64,000 nt of DNA from Rubrivivax sp. (GTDB taxonomy: Bacteria > Pseudomonadota > Gammaproteobacteria > Burkholderiales > Burkholderiaceae_C), in the NCBI GenBank assembly GCA_016707445.1, contig JADJHR010000004.1, positions 36,137 through 100,136 of the forward strand, in the 5' to 3' direction. A program made the position numbers and the translations under genes. Each line of letters begins with the position of its first letter. The stretch's first letter is position 1. This document shows positions 1-8,865 of this stretch, piece by piece. The notes beneath the pieces are model-generated. The model ran no database searches and had not been told where the DNA came from. It saw only the letters and a program-made list of their open reading frames with translations.

Positions 1-356
1 GCCGCAGCGCGCGTACGTGCTCTTGCCAGGCAGATCGTCAGCACATTGCGCGGAATGCGGAAATACTCCAGCGTGCGGGCCAGCGCAAAGCTGTTGGGCG
101 GGATCACGCACACGTCCTTGTTGATGTCGACGAAGCTGTTTTCGTCGAAGTTCTTCGGGTCCACCACGGTGCTGTGGATGTTGGTGAAGACCTTGAACTC
201 GGGCGCGCAGCGGATGTCGTAGCCGTAGCTGCTGGTGCCGTAGCTGATGATCTTGTTGCCGTCGGCCGACAGCCGTACCTGCCCGGGCTCGAAGGGCTCG
301 ATCATGCCGTGCTGCTGCGCCATGCGGCGGATCCACTTGTCGCTTTTGATGGTCAT
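1..356 (-). CDS. dcd: dCTP deaminase, 3' part outside the window, frameshifted near the edge
   Basis: Deaminates dCTP to dUTP, feeding dTMP synthesis in the cytosol. The frame starts at the ATG at 356 and reads MTIKSDKWIRRMAQQHGMIE, then the typical segments SYGTSSYGYDIRC and PNSFALARTLEYFRIPR, which match the longer betaproteobacterial Dcd type. The gene runs off the left edge. After LTIC the annotated frame reads LARART, whereas the neighbouring frame gives the conserved RSTYARCG. One G appears to be missing from a GG(G) run at about 26-28, so the edge carries a frameshift, probably a sequencing error. The family assignment is secure; only about 115 residues are visible. Confidence 0.9.
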   Translation of the reverse strand, partial: MTIKSDKWIRRMAQQHGMIEPFEPGQVRLSADGNKIISYGTSSYGYDIRCAPEFKVFTNIHSTVVDPKNFDENSFVDINKDVCVIPPNSFALARTLEYFRIPRNVLTICLARARTRAA

Positions 357-522
357 CGGCTGCCGCGTGATCGGAGTTGGGTCGGAGAAGGGTCGGACGA
401 ACGCGGCCTGACGCCTGCGCAGGCGCGGATTATTCCACCCGCAGCAGCAGGGCCCCGGCATCGGCCCTGCGGGGCCACTGCATCCGCGCTAGCATGACGA
501 CATCGAGCATGGAGACCCTGCC

Positions 523-1059
523 ATGGCCAGCCCCTTCCGATCCGCCCTCGTGCTGCTCACGCAGTACGCCCAATACCACCGCGACCGGCGCAACATCAGC
601 ACGCACTTCATCGGCGTGCCGATGATCGTGTTCGCGGTCGGCGTGCTGCTGTCGCGCCCCGGTTTCATGGTCGGTGGCCTGATGCTGTCGCCGGCGTGGG
701 TGCTGTTCGCACTGGTCACGTTGTGGTATCTGACGCGTGGCGAACTGGTGCTGGGCATGGCCGCCAGCGCCGGCATGGCGGTGCTGCTGCTGCTGGCGCA
801 CCGGGTGCCGGGCGGGCTCGGGCCCTGGCTGGGCTGGGGCCTGGGCTTCTTTGTCGTCGGCTGGCTGATCCAGTTCGTCGGTCACTACTATGAGGGCCGC
901 AAGCCCGCCTTTGCCGACGACGCGGTCGGGCTGCTGGTGGGGCCGATGTTCGTGGTGATGGAACTGCTGGCGCTGCTGGGCCTGTTCAGGTCGCTGGTGT
1001 CCGAGATCGAACGCAGCGCGGGCCCGACCCTGCTGCGCGACCTGGCGCACCCGGCCTAG
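523..1059 (+). CDS. Mpo1-like (DUF962/YGL010w) multi-pass membrane protein
   Basis: A 178-residue protein of the DUF962 family. Yeast Mpo1, a member, is an Fe(II)-dependent dioxygenase of 2-hydroxy fatty acids. Visible landmarks are NISTHFIGVP near residue 25 and QFVGHYYEGRKPAF near residue 115, whose histidines are the family's expected metal ligands. Several hydrophobic stretches (about 30-48, 50-70, 75-92, 98-115, 140-155) indicate an inner-membrane protein. A GGAGA-like ribosome site lies about 9 bases before the ATG. The stop is 9 bases before the glpD start on the same strand, so the two may be co-transcribed. The substrate in this organism is unknown. Confidence 0.8.
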   Translation: MASPFRSALVLLTQYAQYHRDRRNISTHFIGVPMIVFAVGVLLSRPGFMVGGLMLSPAWVLFALVTLWYLTRGELVLGMAASAGMAVLLLLAHRVPGGLGPWLGWGLGFFVVGWLIQFVGHYYEGRKPAFADDAVGLLVGPMFVVMELLALLGLFRSLVSEIERSAGPTLLRDLAHPA

Positions 1060-1068
1060 GACCGGCGC

Positions 1069-2691
1069 TTGCGTCACCCCCGCCCGAGCCCCGACTTGAA
1101 TCCCCCTGCAGCAGCCGACCTGAGCTGCGACGTGCTGGTGGTGGGCGGTGGCATCAACGGCGCCGGCATCGCGCGCGACCTGGCCGGGCGCGGCTTGAAG
1201 GTGTTGCTGTGCGAGAAGGACGACCTGGCGCAGCACACCTCGTCGTCGAGCACCAAGCTGATCCACGGCGGCCTGCGCTACCTTGAGTACTACGAGTTCG
1301 GCCTGGTGCGCAAGGCGCTGGGCGAACGCGAGCGGCTGCTGCGCAGCGCGCCGCACATCATGTGGCCGCTGCGCTTCGTGATGCCGCACGACCCCAAGGC
1401 CAACTTCCTGCGCCCGGTGTGGATGATCCGGGCCGGCCTCTTCCTGTACGACCACCTGGCGCGACGGCAATGGCTGCCGGCCTCGCGCACATTGCGGCTG
1501 GACCGCCACCCCGCCGGCCGGCCGCTGAAACCGATGTTCAGCCATGGCTTCGAGTACAGCGACGGCTGGGTCGACGATGCACGGCTGGTGGTGCTGAACG
1601 CGATCGACGCCAGCCGGCACGGCGCCACCGTGCTCACGTGCTGCGCCTGTGTGCAGGCCGTGCGCGGCCACCAGGGCTGGCAGGCCACGCTGCAACCCGC
1701 AGGGGCTGCAGCGCTGCAGGTGCAGGCGCGGGCGCTGGTCAACGCCACCGGCCCCTGGGCCGCCCAGTTCCTGCACCAGCACGCCGGCCAGCCGCGGGCG
1801 AAGGCGCTGCGCCTGATCAAGGGCAGCCACATCGTCGTGCCCCGCTTGTTCGAGCACGAGCACGCCTACATCTTCCAGAACCCCGACAAGCGAATCATCT
1901 TCGCCATCCCGTACGAGGGTGAGTTCACGCTGATCGGCACCACCGACATCGAGCACCATGGCGCCATCGGCCAGGCCCACATCGACGCCGACGAACGGCG
2001 CTATCTGTGTGAACAGGCCAGCCGCTACTTCGCCAAGCCGGTGACCGACGCCGATGTGATCTGGACGTATGCCGGCGTGCGCCCGCTGCTTGACGATGCA
2101 GCGGGCGATGCCGCTGCCGTCACACGCGACTACCTGCTCGAGCTCGACAGCCAGGGTGGTGCGGCACTGCTGAGCGTGTGGGGCGGCAAGATCACGACCT
2201 TCCGCAAGCTGGCCGAAGAGGCCGCCGACCTGCTCAGCCCGGCGCTGGGGCAGCGAATCACGCACTGGACCGCCGATGCGCTGCTGCCGGGCGGCGACCT
2301 GAGTCGGCTGGTGCCGAACGCCACGCGACCCGACCACGACATCCAGGCCTTCGACGCCGCGCTGGCGCTGGCCCAGCCCGCGCTGCCGGTAGCCATGCGC
2401 AAGCGCTGGGTGCGCAGCTACGGCTCGCAGGTGTTCGAGATCCTGGCCCGGCCGCTGGGCGCCGAAGTGGCGCCCGGCCTGTTCGAAGCCGAACTGCGCC
2501 ACCTGCACGACCAAGAATGGGCGCGCAGCGCCGACGACGTGCTGTGGCGGCGCAGCAAGCTCGGTTTGCACTACAGCGCCGCCGACCGGCAGCGGGTCGA
2601 ACACTGGTGGCAGCAGGCGGGCTACGCGATGTCCGAGACCCCCGAAACCCCCGAAAGCGCGGCAAGCGCAGACCTCAGCACGCAGCCTTGA
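1069..2691 (+). CDS. glpD: Glycerol-3-phosphate dehydrogenase (FAD-dependent, aerobic)
   Basis: Oxidises sn-glycerol 3-phosphate to dihydroxyacetone phosphate and passes electrons to quinone at the inner membrane. The N-terminal dinucleotide-binding motif VVGGGINGAGIARDLAGRG lies at about residues 25-43, followed by the family segment SSSSTKLIHGGLRYLEYYEF. The C-terminal third carries the usual DAO_C-type region (RKRWVRSYGS). A length of 540 residues is normal. The start is uncertain: TTG at 1069 opens the frame and a second TTG at 1096 is possible, because no ATG precedes the FAD motif. It converges with the 2711-3379 lipoprotein gene, leaving only 19 bases between the stops. Confidence 0.93.
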   Translation: MRHPRPSPDLNPPAAADLSCDVLVVGGGINGAGIARDLAGRGLKVLLCEKDDLAQHTSSSSTKLIHGGLRYLEYYEFGLVRKALGERERLLRSAPHIMWPLRFVMPHDPKANFLRPVWMIRAGLFLYDHLARRQWLPASRTLRLDRHPAGRPLKPMFSHGFEYSDGWVDDARLVVLNAIDASRHGATVLTCCACVQAVRGHQGWQATLQPAGAAALQVQARALVNATGPWAAQFLHQHAGQPRAKALRLIKGSHIVVPRLFEHEHAYIFQNPDKRIIFAIPYEGEFTLIGTTDIEHHGAIGQAHIDADERRYLCEQASRYFAKPVTDADVIWTYAGVRPLLDDAAGDAAAVTRDYLLELDSQGGAALLSVWGGKITTFRKLAEEAADLLSPALGQRITHWTADALLPGGDLSRLVPNATRPDHDIQAFDAALALAQPALPVAMRKRWVRSYGSQVFEILARPLGAEVAPGLFEAELRHLHDQEWARSADDVLWRRSKLGLHYSAADRQRVEHWWQQAGYAMSETPETPESAASADLSTQP

Positions 2692-2710
2692 GCTGTTGGG
2701 CGCCGGTCCC

Positions 2711-3379
2711 TCAAGGGCCGGGAAACTCGAGCAGCAGCCGCACCACGTCGGTGGCGGCCACCTCGGCCGCGGCCAGGCGCACCACCGCCACCCGGCGCGC
2801 GCGCAACTGGTTGCGCACCTGTTCGCCGCGCGCCTGGGCCAGGCGCTGGTCGGCCGCGTCGCCGCTGCCGGCGGCAGCATCGCCGGGCGCGGCCAGCTGA
2901 CTCACCCGTGCGCGTGGCTGGCGGCGCAGGATCTCGGCCACCTTGTCGAGCACCACCGCCAACGCAGGCTTGACGGCCTGGCGTGCCGGATCGAAGCAGA
3001 AGTGCCGCGGCACCTCGACCGACAGCAGGCCATCGGCCTCGGCCTGGATGCGCACCGGCGTGCCTTCGAACCAAGACTGCAGCCAGCGGCGCTCAAGCTC
3101 CAGGGCCGTGCCCGGGCGCACCGGGGCAGGCGTGGCCACCGACTCCGGCGCACGCGCCGATGCAGCCGCAGCGGGTGGCGCCACTGGGGCCGGCGCGCGC
3201 CCAGGGCCCGCGGCGGGTGAAGTGGATGAAGGTGCCGATGACGGCGCCGGGCCGGCGCAGGCCTGCAACAGCAGCACCGCGGCAAACAGGGCCAGGCCAC
3301 CGACACGGCCGATCGCGTGGGCGACGCCACGGGCGAAGCGACTTGCGCAGGCCGCCGCCAGCGGCCTGTCAGCGCGCAC
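2711..3379 (-). CDS. OmpA-like domain lipoprotein
   Basis: A probable outer-membrane or periplasmic lipoprotein. A GTG start at 3379, overlapping the stop of the preceding gene by 11 bases, gives a signal peptide ending in a lipobox (VLLLQAC). A Pro/Ala-rich linker follows (about residues 45-95). The C-terminal half resembles an OmpA/MotB peptidoglycan-binding domain: VLDKVAEILRRQPRARVSQ, then QRLAQARGEQVRNQLRARRV. The usual central D/N-containing loop is replaced by an Ala/Gly/Asp-rich segment, so peptidoglycan binding is unproven. It is the last gene of the MCE operon and could anchor that transporter to the envelope, which is inference. Confidence 0.6.
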   Translation of the reverse strand: MRADRPLAAACASRFARGVAHAIGRVGGLALFAAVLLLQACAGPAPSSAPSSTSPAAGPGRAPAPVAPPAAAASARAPESVATPAPVRPGTALELERRWLQSWFEGTPVRIQAEADGLLSVEVPRHFCFDPARQAVKPALAVVLDKVAEILRRQPRARVSQLAAPGDAAAGSGDAADQRLAQARGEQVRNQLRARRVAVVRLAAAEVAATDVVRLLLEFPGP

Positions 3380-4022
3380 GGGCAACGCCCTGCTGCAGCT
3401 CGGTTTCGACCCAGGGCAGCAGCGCATCGAACACGTCGGCCGTGGCCTCGGACAACGCCGCCACCGCTGCCGCCGAATCGGCACGGCCCGCGGCCACCGT
3501 GGTCACGAAGTGGCGCTGCGCCACGCGCACCCGCGTGCGCCGGTCATAAAGCCCGGCCGTCAGCGCCAGCCGGCCCCGCCCCGGAGCCACCCTCACGTCG
3601 TGATGCAGATCGTCGACGCCGATCACCAACAACCAGTCGGCGCGCAGCGGATCACCCAGCATGCCGACGGCCGTGGCCACGCCGCGGGCCTGAAGGCGGC
3701 GTTGCAGCAGCTGTGGCAAGCGGCGCACCGGGCGTTCGGTCCAGGTGGCGTACTGGTAGAACGCGTACTCGTTTTCGCGCCGCGAATAGGCGATCGCCTG
3801 CGTGTCACCCAGCGCCTGCGCCGGCTGCGCCTGGATCAGCAGTGCATCGACGATCGTCTGCGCGCGCCGTGTCACGTCGGGGCGTGCGTCGGTCAGGCTC
3901 AGCTGCACGTTTGCCGCCGGCTCGCCACCGACCTCGACGGTCACGCAGCTGCTGAGCAACGGCAACAGCAGCGCCAGCAGCAACTGCACCCGTCGAGTCC
4001 TGAGCAGCACCGGCCGCGTCAT
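3369..4022 (-). CDS. ABC-type transport auxiliary lipoprotein (PqiC/ABC_trans_aux-like)
   Basis: A 217-residue lipoprotein with a clear lipobox (LLPLLSSC, cysteine near residue 26). The remainder matches the ABC_trans_aux pattern found with MCE transporters: FYQYATWTERPVRRLPQLLQRRL, then a segment around DWLLVIGVDDLHHDV. In this family the protein sits at the outer membrane and works with the MCE needle. The ATG overlaps the stop of the MCE gene by 4 bases (ATGA), showing translational coupling in the order permease, ATPase, MCE protein, auxiliary lipoprotein, OmpA-like lipoprotein. Confidence 0.82.
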   Translation of the reverse strand: MTRPVLLRTRRVQLLLALLLPLLSSCVTVEVGGEPAANVQLSLTDARPDVTRRAQTIVDALLIQAQPAQALGDTQAIAYSRRENEYAFYQYATWTERPVRRLPQLLQRRLQARGVATAVGMLGDPLRADWLLVIGVDDLHHDVRVAPGRGRLALTAGLYDRRTRVRVAQRHFVTTVAAGRADSAAAVAALSEATADVFDALLPWVETELQQGVARAR

Positions 4023-5008
4023 GGCTTCACCTCGCCGGGGCCCAACTGTCGGCGGCCCGGGCCGAGCAGCGCGGCGCGCGGATCGCGCAGGCCGTCGAGC
4101 ATGCGGGTCGTGGCCTCCATGCTCAATCGAAGTTCGTTGGTGGCCACGCTGGACTGGTCGTCGAACTGCATGGCCGTGGCTTCGAGCCGCCCTGCCGTGC
4201 TGGCGGTCTGACGCTCGATCGCATCGACAGCCGCCGCCGCGCGGCCGACCGCGCTGCGCAGTTCGGCCAGCGTCTGCTCACCCTGTGCCAGCGTGCTGCC
4301 AAGGCGCTGGCCGGTCTGCTCGACCACCCCCGTCACGCGTTCGCCCGCGTCGCCCAGGCGGCGCGCCGTCGCGGCGATCGACGTCGCCGCCAGGCCGGTG
4401 CGTTCGAGCGCCCGGTCGACGGTTGCCAGGCGCTTCTGCAACCCGACCGACAAGTCACGCAGGCTGCGCACGGTGTCCATCACGTCGCGCCGGTTGTCGT
4501 CAGACAGCAACTGGTTCAGGCTGGTCAGCGTGGTCGATGCCAGATCGCCGACCTGGCTGACACGGCCGGTCAGCTCGGTCAGGTCGGACCGACCTTCGGC
4601 GATCACCGGCAGGTGATCGTCATCGGGGATGACCGTCAAGGGCGCACCCGGCGGCGCCGGGTTGACCAGGTTGACGGTTGCGATTCCGGTGACGAAATTG
4701 CGCGTGATCACTGCCACCGTGTTGGTCAGCACCGGCACCCGGCGATTGACGCGCAACTCGACGCGCACCCGGTTGAGCTTGCGCGCCGACAGCGCATAGT
4801 CCTCGACGCGACCGACCTTGATGCCGCGCACGTTGACATCGGCCCCCACCTGCAGACCGTCCAGTTGCTGGTTCTCGAAGTAGATCACATAACGGTTGAA
4901 ATCAGCGCGACCGCCGATGTTCGTCAGCCACACCAGCGCGATCACCAGCGCCAGCAGCAAGGCCAGCACCGCAGCACCCACATAGGTATAGCGTGCTTCA
5001 GCTTCCAT
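4019..5008 (-). CDS. MCE (MlaD-like) lipid-binding protein
   Basis: A periplasmic substrate-binding component of an MCE lipid transporter. The ATG at 5008 (MEAEARYTYVGAAV) is chosen over an upstream in-frame ATG because it precedes the N-terminal membrane anchor directly and overlaps the ATPase gene by only 11 bases. One transmembrane segment (about residues 9-30) is followed by a single MCE domain (about 35-125; DGLQVGADVNVRGIKVGRVEDYAL). A long helical tail (about 140-310) has heptad-like Ala/Leu/Arg patterning, typical of MCE proteins that form a channel. The partners are the flanking permease, ATPase and lipoprotein genes. Confidence 0.87.
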   Translation of the reverse strand: MEAEARYTYVGAAVLALLLALVIALVWLTNIGGRADFNRYVIYFENQQLDGLQVGADVNVRGIKVGRVEDYALSARKLNRVRVELRVNRRVPVLTNTVAVITRNFVTGIATVNLVNPAPPGAPLTVIPDDDHLPVIAEGRSDLTELTGRVSQVGDLASTTLTSLNQLLSDDNRRDVMDTVRSLRDLSVGLQKRLATVDRALERTGLAATSIAATARRLGDAGERVTGVVEQTGQRLGSTLAQGEQTLAELRSAVGRAAAAVDAIERQTASTAGRLEATAMQFDDQSSVATNELRLSMEATTRMLDGLRDPRAALLGPGRRQLGPGEVKP

Positions 5009-5801
5009 CGATGCGGTCTCCGTGAAGCATTGTACGAACCGAAAAATACTCATTCAGCCAGCGGTCATCCACCGCCGTCACCTCGGCCACGCTGCCATCG
5101 GCCAGCACCCTGCCCTGGGACAGCACGATGACGCGGTCGACCACGGTCAGCAGCGTGTCCAGATCGTGCGTGACCACCAGCACCGTGATGCCCAGCTCGT
5201 CGACCAGCGAGCGCACCAGACGGTCGAAGCCGCGCGCGGTGATCGGGTCCAGCCCCGAGGTCGGCTCGTCGAGGAACAGGATCTCGGGCTCGAGCGCGAT
5301 CGCGCGTGCGATCGCGGCGCGCTTGCGCATGCCGCCCGACAGCGCACTGGGCATCTTGCCCCCGGCATCGGCCGGTAGTCCGGCCTGCAGCAATCGCAAG
5401 GCCACCAGCTGGTCGATCGTGGCCGCTGCCAACCTCGTGTGCTCGTGCAAGGGCACGGCCACGTTCTGCGCGACGCTGAGCGACGAGAACAGGGCGCCGT
5501 CCTGGAACATCATGCCGAAGCGCCGGCGCACCGCGTTGCGCTCGGCCTGCGGCGCCGACCACATGTCGGTGCCAAGCAAGCGTACCTGACCGCCGCTGGG
5601 GCGGTGCAGCCCGATCATCTCGCGCAGCAGCACCGACTTGCCGCTGCCGCTGCCACCGATCAGCGCCACCAGCGATCCGCGCGGCACGCTGAACGACACA
5701 CCGTCGTGCACCGTCTGCGCGCCGAAGCGCGTGACGATGCCGTCGACCTCGATCACCGGGCCCCTGTCGGGTGCAACCTGCGGCTCTGGATCGGCGACCA
5801 A
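4998..5801 (-). CDS. ABC transporter ATP-binding protein (MlaF-like)
   Basis: The cytoplasmic ATPase of the MCE transporter. Walker A is GGSGSGKS, the signature is LSGGMRKR and Walker B is ILFLDEPTSGLDP, with the downstream switch histidine in VVTHDLD. The start is taken as the TTG at 5801, immediately after the permease stop; longer in-frame extensions run back into the permease gene. Of MlaF paralogues it best fits the set with a STAS-fused permease. It sits between the permease (5803-6921) and the MCE gene, overlapping the latter. Confidence 0.88.
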   Translation of the reverse strand: MVADPEPQVAPDRGPVIEVDGIVTRFGAQTVHDGVSFSVPRGSLVALIGGSGSGKSVLLREMIGLHRPSGGQVRLLGTDMWSAPQAERNAVRRRFGMMFQDGALFSSLSVAQNVAVPLHEHTRLAAATIDQLVALRLLQAGLPADAGGKMPSALSGGMRKRAAIARAIALEPEILFLDEPTSGLDPITARGFDRLVRSLVDELGITVLVVTHDLDTLLTVVDRVIVLSQGRVLADGSVAEVTAVDDRWLNEYFSVRTMLHGDRIDGS

Positions 5802-5802
5802 A

Positions 5803-6921
5803 TCAGATCTCCATGGCCTGCAGCAGCACGGCAAAGGCGGCGTCGAGCAGGATCACGGCGACGATGCTCTGCACCACGGTCGAGGTGGTGGCCGCACCGA
5901 CAGCGCGTGTGTCGCGCCCCACCGTCATGCCCATGCGCGTGCCGATGACTGCGATCACCAACGCGAACACCGGCGCCTTCAAAAGGCCGACCAGCACGTG
6001 ACGCACGTCCAGTACGTCCTGCAGCCGCGCCACGAAGGCGGTGGCGGTGATGTCGAGCATCGAGCCGGTGATCGCCATCGCCCCCAGCAGGCTCATCACG
6101 TCACCGACGAACACCAGCAGCGGCAGCGCCAGCATCAGCGCCAGCACTCGCGGCACCACCAGCACCTGCCAGGGGTCCAGGCCCAGCGTGCGGATGGCGT
6201 CGATTTCCTCGGTCAGTCGCATCGACCCCAGCTGCGCCGTGAAGGCCGCACCTGAGCGCCCGGCCACGACCACGGCAACGATGATGGGCGCGAATTCGCG
6301 CGTGGCACCAATGCCGACACCGTCGACGACGAAGATGTTGGCGCCGTACTGCTCGGCCTGCAGCCCCAGCAGGTAGGCCATGACGACGCCGATCAGTGCC
6401 GTCACCAGCGCCACCACCGGGATCGCGTCGAGCCCGGTCTGTTCGAGCTGCACCACCAGTTCACGCATGCGCAGCCGGTGCGGCCGCAGCAGCAGCGAGG
6501 CCATCGCCACCAGCGTACCGCCCAGCTGGTTGGCATGCCCGGTCAGCAGCTCGACCAGCAGTGTCACCCGCCTTCCCACCCCCGCCAGCCAGGACTGGCG
6601 CCTCGGGGCCGGTGGCGGCGGGCCGACGGCCAACTGCTCGCGCACGCGATCGATGATGCGGCGGTGGCCTTCATTCAGCCCGGTCCAGGCGAGTGTCGAC
6701 GCGGCGTCAACCTCAAGATCCAGACGACGCAGCAGCACCATTGCCCCAGCCGAGTCGATCTGCTCAAGCGCCGACGCATCGATGCCAGTGTCGGCCGGCA
6801 GCGTCAGGCGCTGCAGCCGGGCTTCGATGCTTTCGAGCCGGGCCAGTCGCCAGGCCCCTTGCAGGTACAGCACGCTGCGACCGCCCTCGGTGTGCAGTCG
6901 GAACCAGGTCGGCTCAGTCAT
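5803..6921 (-). CDS. STAS-MlaE fusion permease of the MCE transporter
   Basis: A 372-residue inner-membrane permease. Residues 1-100 form a STAS-like domain (DASALEQIDSAGAMVLLRRL). The MlaE permease follows from about residue 125 (QLGGTLVAMASLLLRPHRLRM) with about six hydrophobic helices and the family segments REFAPIIVAVVVAGRSGAAF and LTEEIDAIRTLGLDPW. In classical Mla systems the STAS protein (MlaB) is separate; here it is fused to the permease, as in many Burkholderiales paralogues. It is the first gene of the five-gene MCE operon. The direction of lipid transport cannot be read from sequence. Confidence 0.87.
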   Translation of the reverse strand: MTEPTWFRLHTEGGRSVLYLQGAWRLARLESIEARLQRLTLPADTGIDASALEQIDSAGAMVLLRRLDLEVDAASTLAWTGLNEGHRRIIDRVREQLAVGPPPPAPRRQSWLAGVGRRVTLLVELLTGHANQLGGTLVAMASLLLRPHRLRMRELVVQLEQTGLDAIPVVALVTALIGVVMAYLLGLQAEQYGANIFVVDGVGIGATREFAPIIVAVVVAGRSGAAFTAQLGSMRLTEEIDAIRTLGLDPWQVLVVPRVLALMLALPLLVFVGDVMSLLGAMAITGSMLDITATAFVARLQDVLDVRHVLVGLLKAPVFALVIAVIGTRMGMTVGRDTRAVGAATTSTVVQSIVAVILLDAAFAVLLQAMEI

Positions 6922-6967
6922 CGCGCCCCGATCGCCTTCGCCGCCGGCATCGACACCAGCGCGCGCC

Positions 6968-7279
6968 TCATCGCACAGGCGCGGCCCATTGCTGCATCAC
7001 GCCTTGCGCGCGCCGCCACAGCCCGTAGCCCCACCAGATGCGGCCGGCCCAGCGCAGGCTGCGCCGCGGGCGCAGCACCAGTGTCAGTGTCAGTGCGCCA
7101 ATTACCCACTGCGGGTTGGCACGCATCCACTGCAGTCCGGCGCGCACGCGGTCGGCCAGCGCCAGCGGTGCATGCAGCACGGCGGCCTGCCCGGCGACCA
7201 CCAGGCGCAACTCGGCGCTGCGCATACACAGCGCCTCACGCCGCTGCTGCAGCTGCTGGCGGCGGTGCTCGAAGCCCAT
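6968..7279 (-). CDS. YqjK-like small membrane-associated protein
   Basis: A 103-residue protein beginning MGFEHRRQQLQQRREALCMR at the ATG at 7279. It has a basic, glutamine-rich N-terminal helix, a hydrophobic stretch near residues 58-70 (QWVIGALTLTLVL) and an Arg/Trp-rich end. This layout resembles the YqjK-like proteins encoded after YqjD and YqjE. Its ATG shares one base with the stop of the preceding gene (TGATG), indicating translational coupling. The function of the family is not established; the partners are associated with ribosomes at the membrane and with stress. Confidence 0.65.
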   Translation of the reverse strand: MGFEHRRQQLQQRREALCMRSAELRLVVAGQAAVLHAPLALADRVRAGLQWMRANPQWVIGALTLTLVLRPRRSLRWAGRIWWGYGLWRRAQGVMQQWAAPVR

Positions 7280-7677
7280 CAGCGGGATGCAGACGGATCG
7301 TGAGCGCCGAGCGCCGCGCGGTCGCGTCGCAATTCGTCCAGGCTGGCCTCGAAGGGCGCGCCACCGGCCTGCTGGCGGCGGCGCGCCATGCGCCACGCCA
7401 GCCCCGCGCCGACCAGGAAAGCCAACGACAGCACACCCAGCGCCAACAGGCGGTGGGCAGGCTCGACCAGCAGCACGACGAACAGGCTGAACAGCAGCAG
7501 GCCGACACAGCAGGCCATGGCGGCCACGACCAACCAGGCCAGGGATTCCAGCAAGCGCAGCTTTTCCTGCTGCAGTTCGGTGGCCAGCAGCTGCAGCCGC
7601 ACTTCGGCCAGTTCAGAGCCGCTGATCAGCAGGCGCCGCAAGGACGCCAGCAGGCCGCTGCGCGAGTCGCCGATCAT
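7279..7677 (-). CDS. YqjE/phage-holin-3-6-like membrane protein
   Basis: A 132-residue protein with a charged N-terminal helix (about 1-40; LRRLLISGSELAEVRLQLLA) and two adjacent transmembrane helices (about 46-68 and 76-97). It ends in a basic Arg/Gln tail. This is the pattern of the YqjE (Phage_holin_3_6) family. It lies between a DUF883/YqjD-like gene and a YqjK-like gene in the same order as the E. coli yqjCDEK region. The role is unknown. Confidence 0.75.
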   Translation of the reverse strand: MIGDSRSGLLASLRRLLISGSELAEVRLQLLATELQQEKLRLLESLAWLVVAAMACCVGLLLFSLFVVLLVEPAHRLLALGVLSLAFLVGAGLAWRMARRRQQAGGAPFEASLDELRRDRAALGAHDPSASR

Positions 7678-7742
7678 GGCAGTCGGAGCCGCTCAGTCGT
7701 CGGCAAGGCGCCGCTCAGCAGAGGCACGGCGCGGGCACCCGC

Positions 7743-8054
7743 TCAACGGCGTCCGATGAGCAGGCCGACCAGCAGGCCGAAACCGGCGGCCACGCCGATC
7801 GACTGCCACGGATGGTCGTGCACGTAATCGTCGGCCTTGCGCCCGGCCACCTTGGCACGTTCGACGGCGGCCGATTGCAAGCCGTGCAGGCTGTCCTTGG
7901 CGTTCAGCAGGCGCGACCGGACGCGCTCGCGCAGCGCCGTCGCCTCGGCGCCCATGTCACTGGCGCTGGCCTTGAGCAGTTCTTCGGCGTCCTGGATGAC
8001 GTTCTTCAGATCGGTCACGAGCTTTTCACGCTGGACTTCGCTCAATTCATTCAT
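7743..8054 (-). CDS. DUF883 (ElaB/YqjD) family protein
   Basis: A 103-residue protein, start ATG at 8054 (MNELSEVQREKL), with a GAGTG-type ribosome site upstream. A long amphipathic helix (about 5-75) is followed by HDHPWQSIGVAAGFGLLVGLLIGRR, the hallmark C-terminal anchor of the ElaB/YqjD/YgaM family with its glycine-rich transmembrane segment. Members of this family tether to the inner membrane and bind 70S ribosomes in stationary phase. It is probably the first gene of the yqjD-yqjE-yqjK-like operon. Confidence 0.87.
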   Translation of the reverse strand: MNELSEVQREKLVTDLKNVIQDAEELLKASASDMGAEATALRERVRSRLLNAKDSLHGLQSAAVERAKVAGRKADDYVHDHPWQSIGVAAGFGLLVGLLIGRR

Positions 8055-8240
8055 GGTTTCACTCCTGATTGTTGTCACGATAGCCAAACACCATAACCCG
8101 AGGTGGACGACGACACAAGCCGGGCACGGCAACCCTCGCCATGGTGGGGCTGCAGGCAGCGCCGTCGCTGGTGCCGCCGGCAGGCCCTTCGATCGGCGCT
8201 GGGCAGGCGCGACGACGCGGCTGTCTGCAGCCTTGTCGGC

Positions 8241-8864
8241 TCAGCGCGGCGAAAGCCGCTGCAGCTCGTCCAGCGTGTTCACGTTGGCAAAGGCCGCAGC
8301 ATCGTCGAAGCGGACCTGCGCGCAGCGGTGCTGCGCCGTCCAGCGGTCGATCTTGCGTTCGCCTGCGGCGGTGGCGCGCACCAGGCTTTCGAGCAGGTCG
8401 GCGCGCAGCAGGCAGAACACCGGCTGCGGCTGCAGCCGGCCCGATTCCTCGGTGACCGGCATCGCGATCTCGGCCTGCTCGGCCAGCAGGGCCTGGGCCA
8501 GTCGGCTGACCAGGTCAGCGGGGAACAGCGGCGCGTCACAGGGCACCGTGACCAGGTAGGGCGTGCCGCATTGCTCCAGCCCGGCCAGGAAGCCCGCCAG
8601 CGGGCCCGGGTAGTCGGGCAAGGCATCGGGGAACACCGGGGCACCCAGTGCTTCGTAGGCGCCGATGTTGCGGTTGGCATTGATCATCAGCTCACCCACC
8701 TGCGGCTGCAGCCGCAGCAGCGCGTTCATCGCCAGCGGCATGCCCTGCCAGGACTGCAGACCCTTGTCGACACCGCCCATGCGGCTGCCGCGGCCGCCGG
8801 CCAGCACCAGGCCGGTGATCTGCGGCAGCGGGATGGTCATGATCGTTCGGTTCTCGGTTTCCAT
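8241..8864 (-). CDS. mobA: Molybdenum cofactor guanylyltransferase
   Basis: Transfers GMP from GTP to molybdopterin-Mo, making the bis-MGD cofactor that formate dehydrogenase alpha needs. The nucleotide-binding motif GLVLAGGRGSRMGGVDKGL lies near the N-terminus. Further motifs are FPDALPDYPGPLAG and VTVPCDAPLFP. Candidate ATG starts are 8864 and 8840 (MTIPLPQ); 8864 follows the preceding TorD-like gene most closely. About 200 residues is the usual length. Its place at the end of the formate dehydrogenase locus fits cofactor supply for that enzyme. Confidence 0.92.
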   Translation of the reverse strand: METENRTIMTIPLPQITGLVLAGGRGSRMGGVDKGLQSWQGMPLAMNALLRLQPQVGELMINANRNIGAYEALGAPVFPDALPDYPGPLAGFLAGLEQCGTPYLVTVPCDAPLFPADLVSRLAQALLAEQAEIAMPVTEESGRLQPQPVFCLLRADLLESLVRATAAGERKIDRWTAQHRCAQVRFDDAAAFANVNTLDELQRLSPR

Positions 8865-8865
8865 G

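Noticed and set aside
430..2880. 816-codon minus-strand open frame across glpD
   Set aside because: It is the reverse shadow of glpD and neighbours in high-GC DNA: His/Gln/Arg-rich, without any family motif, and opposite a clearly real gene.
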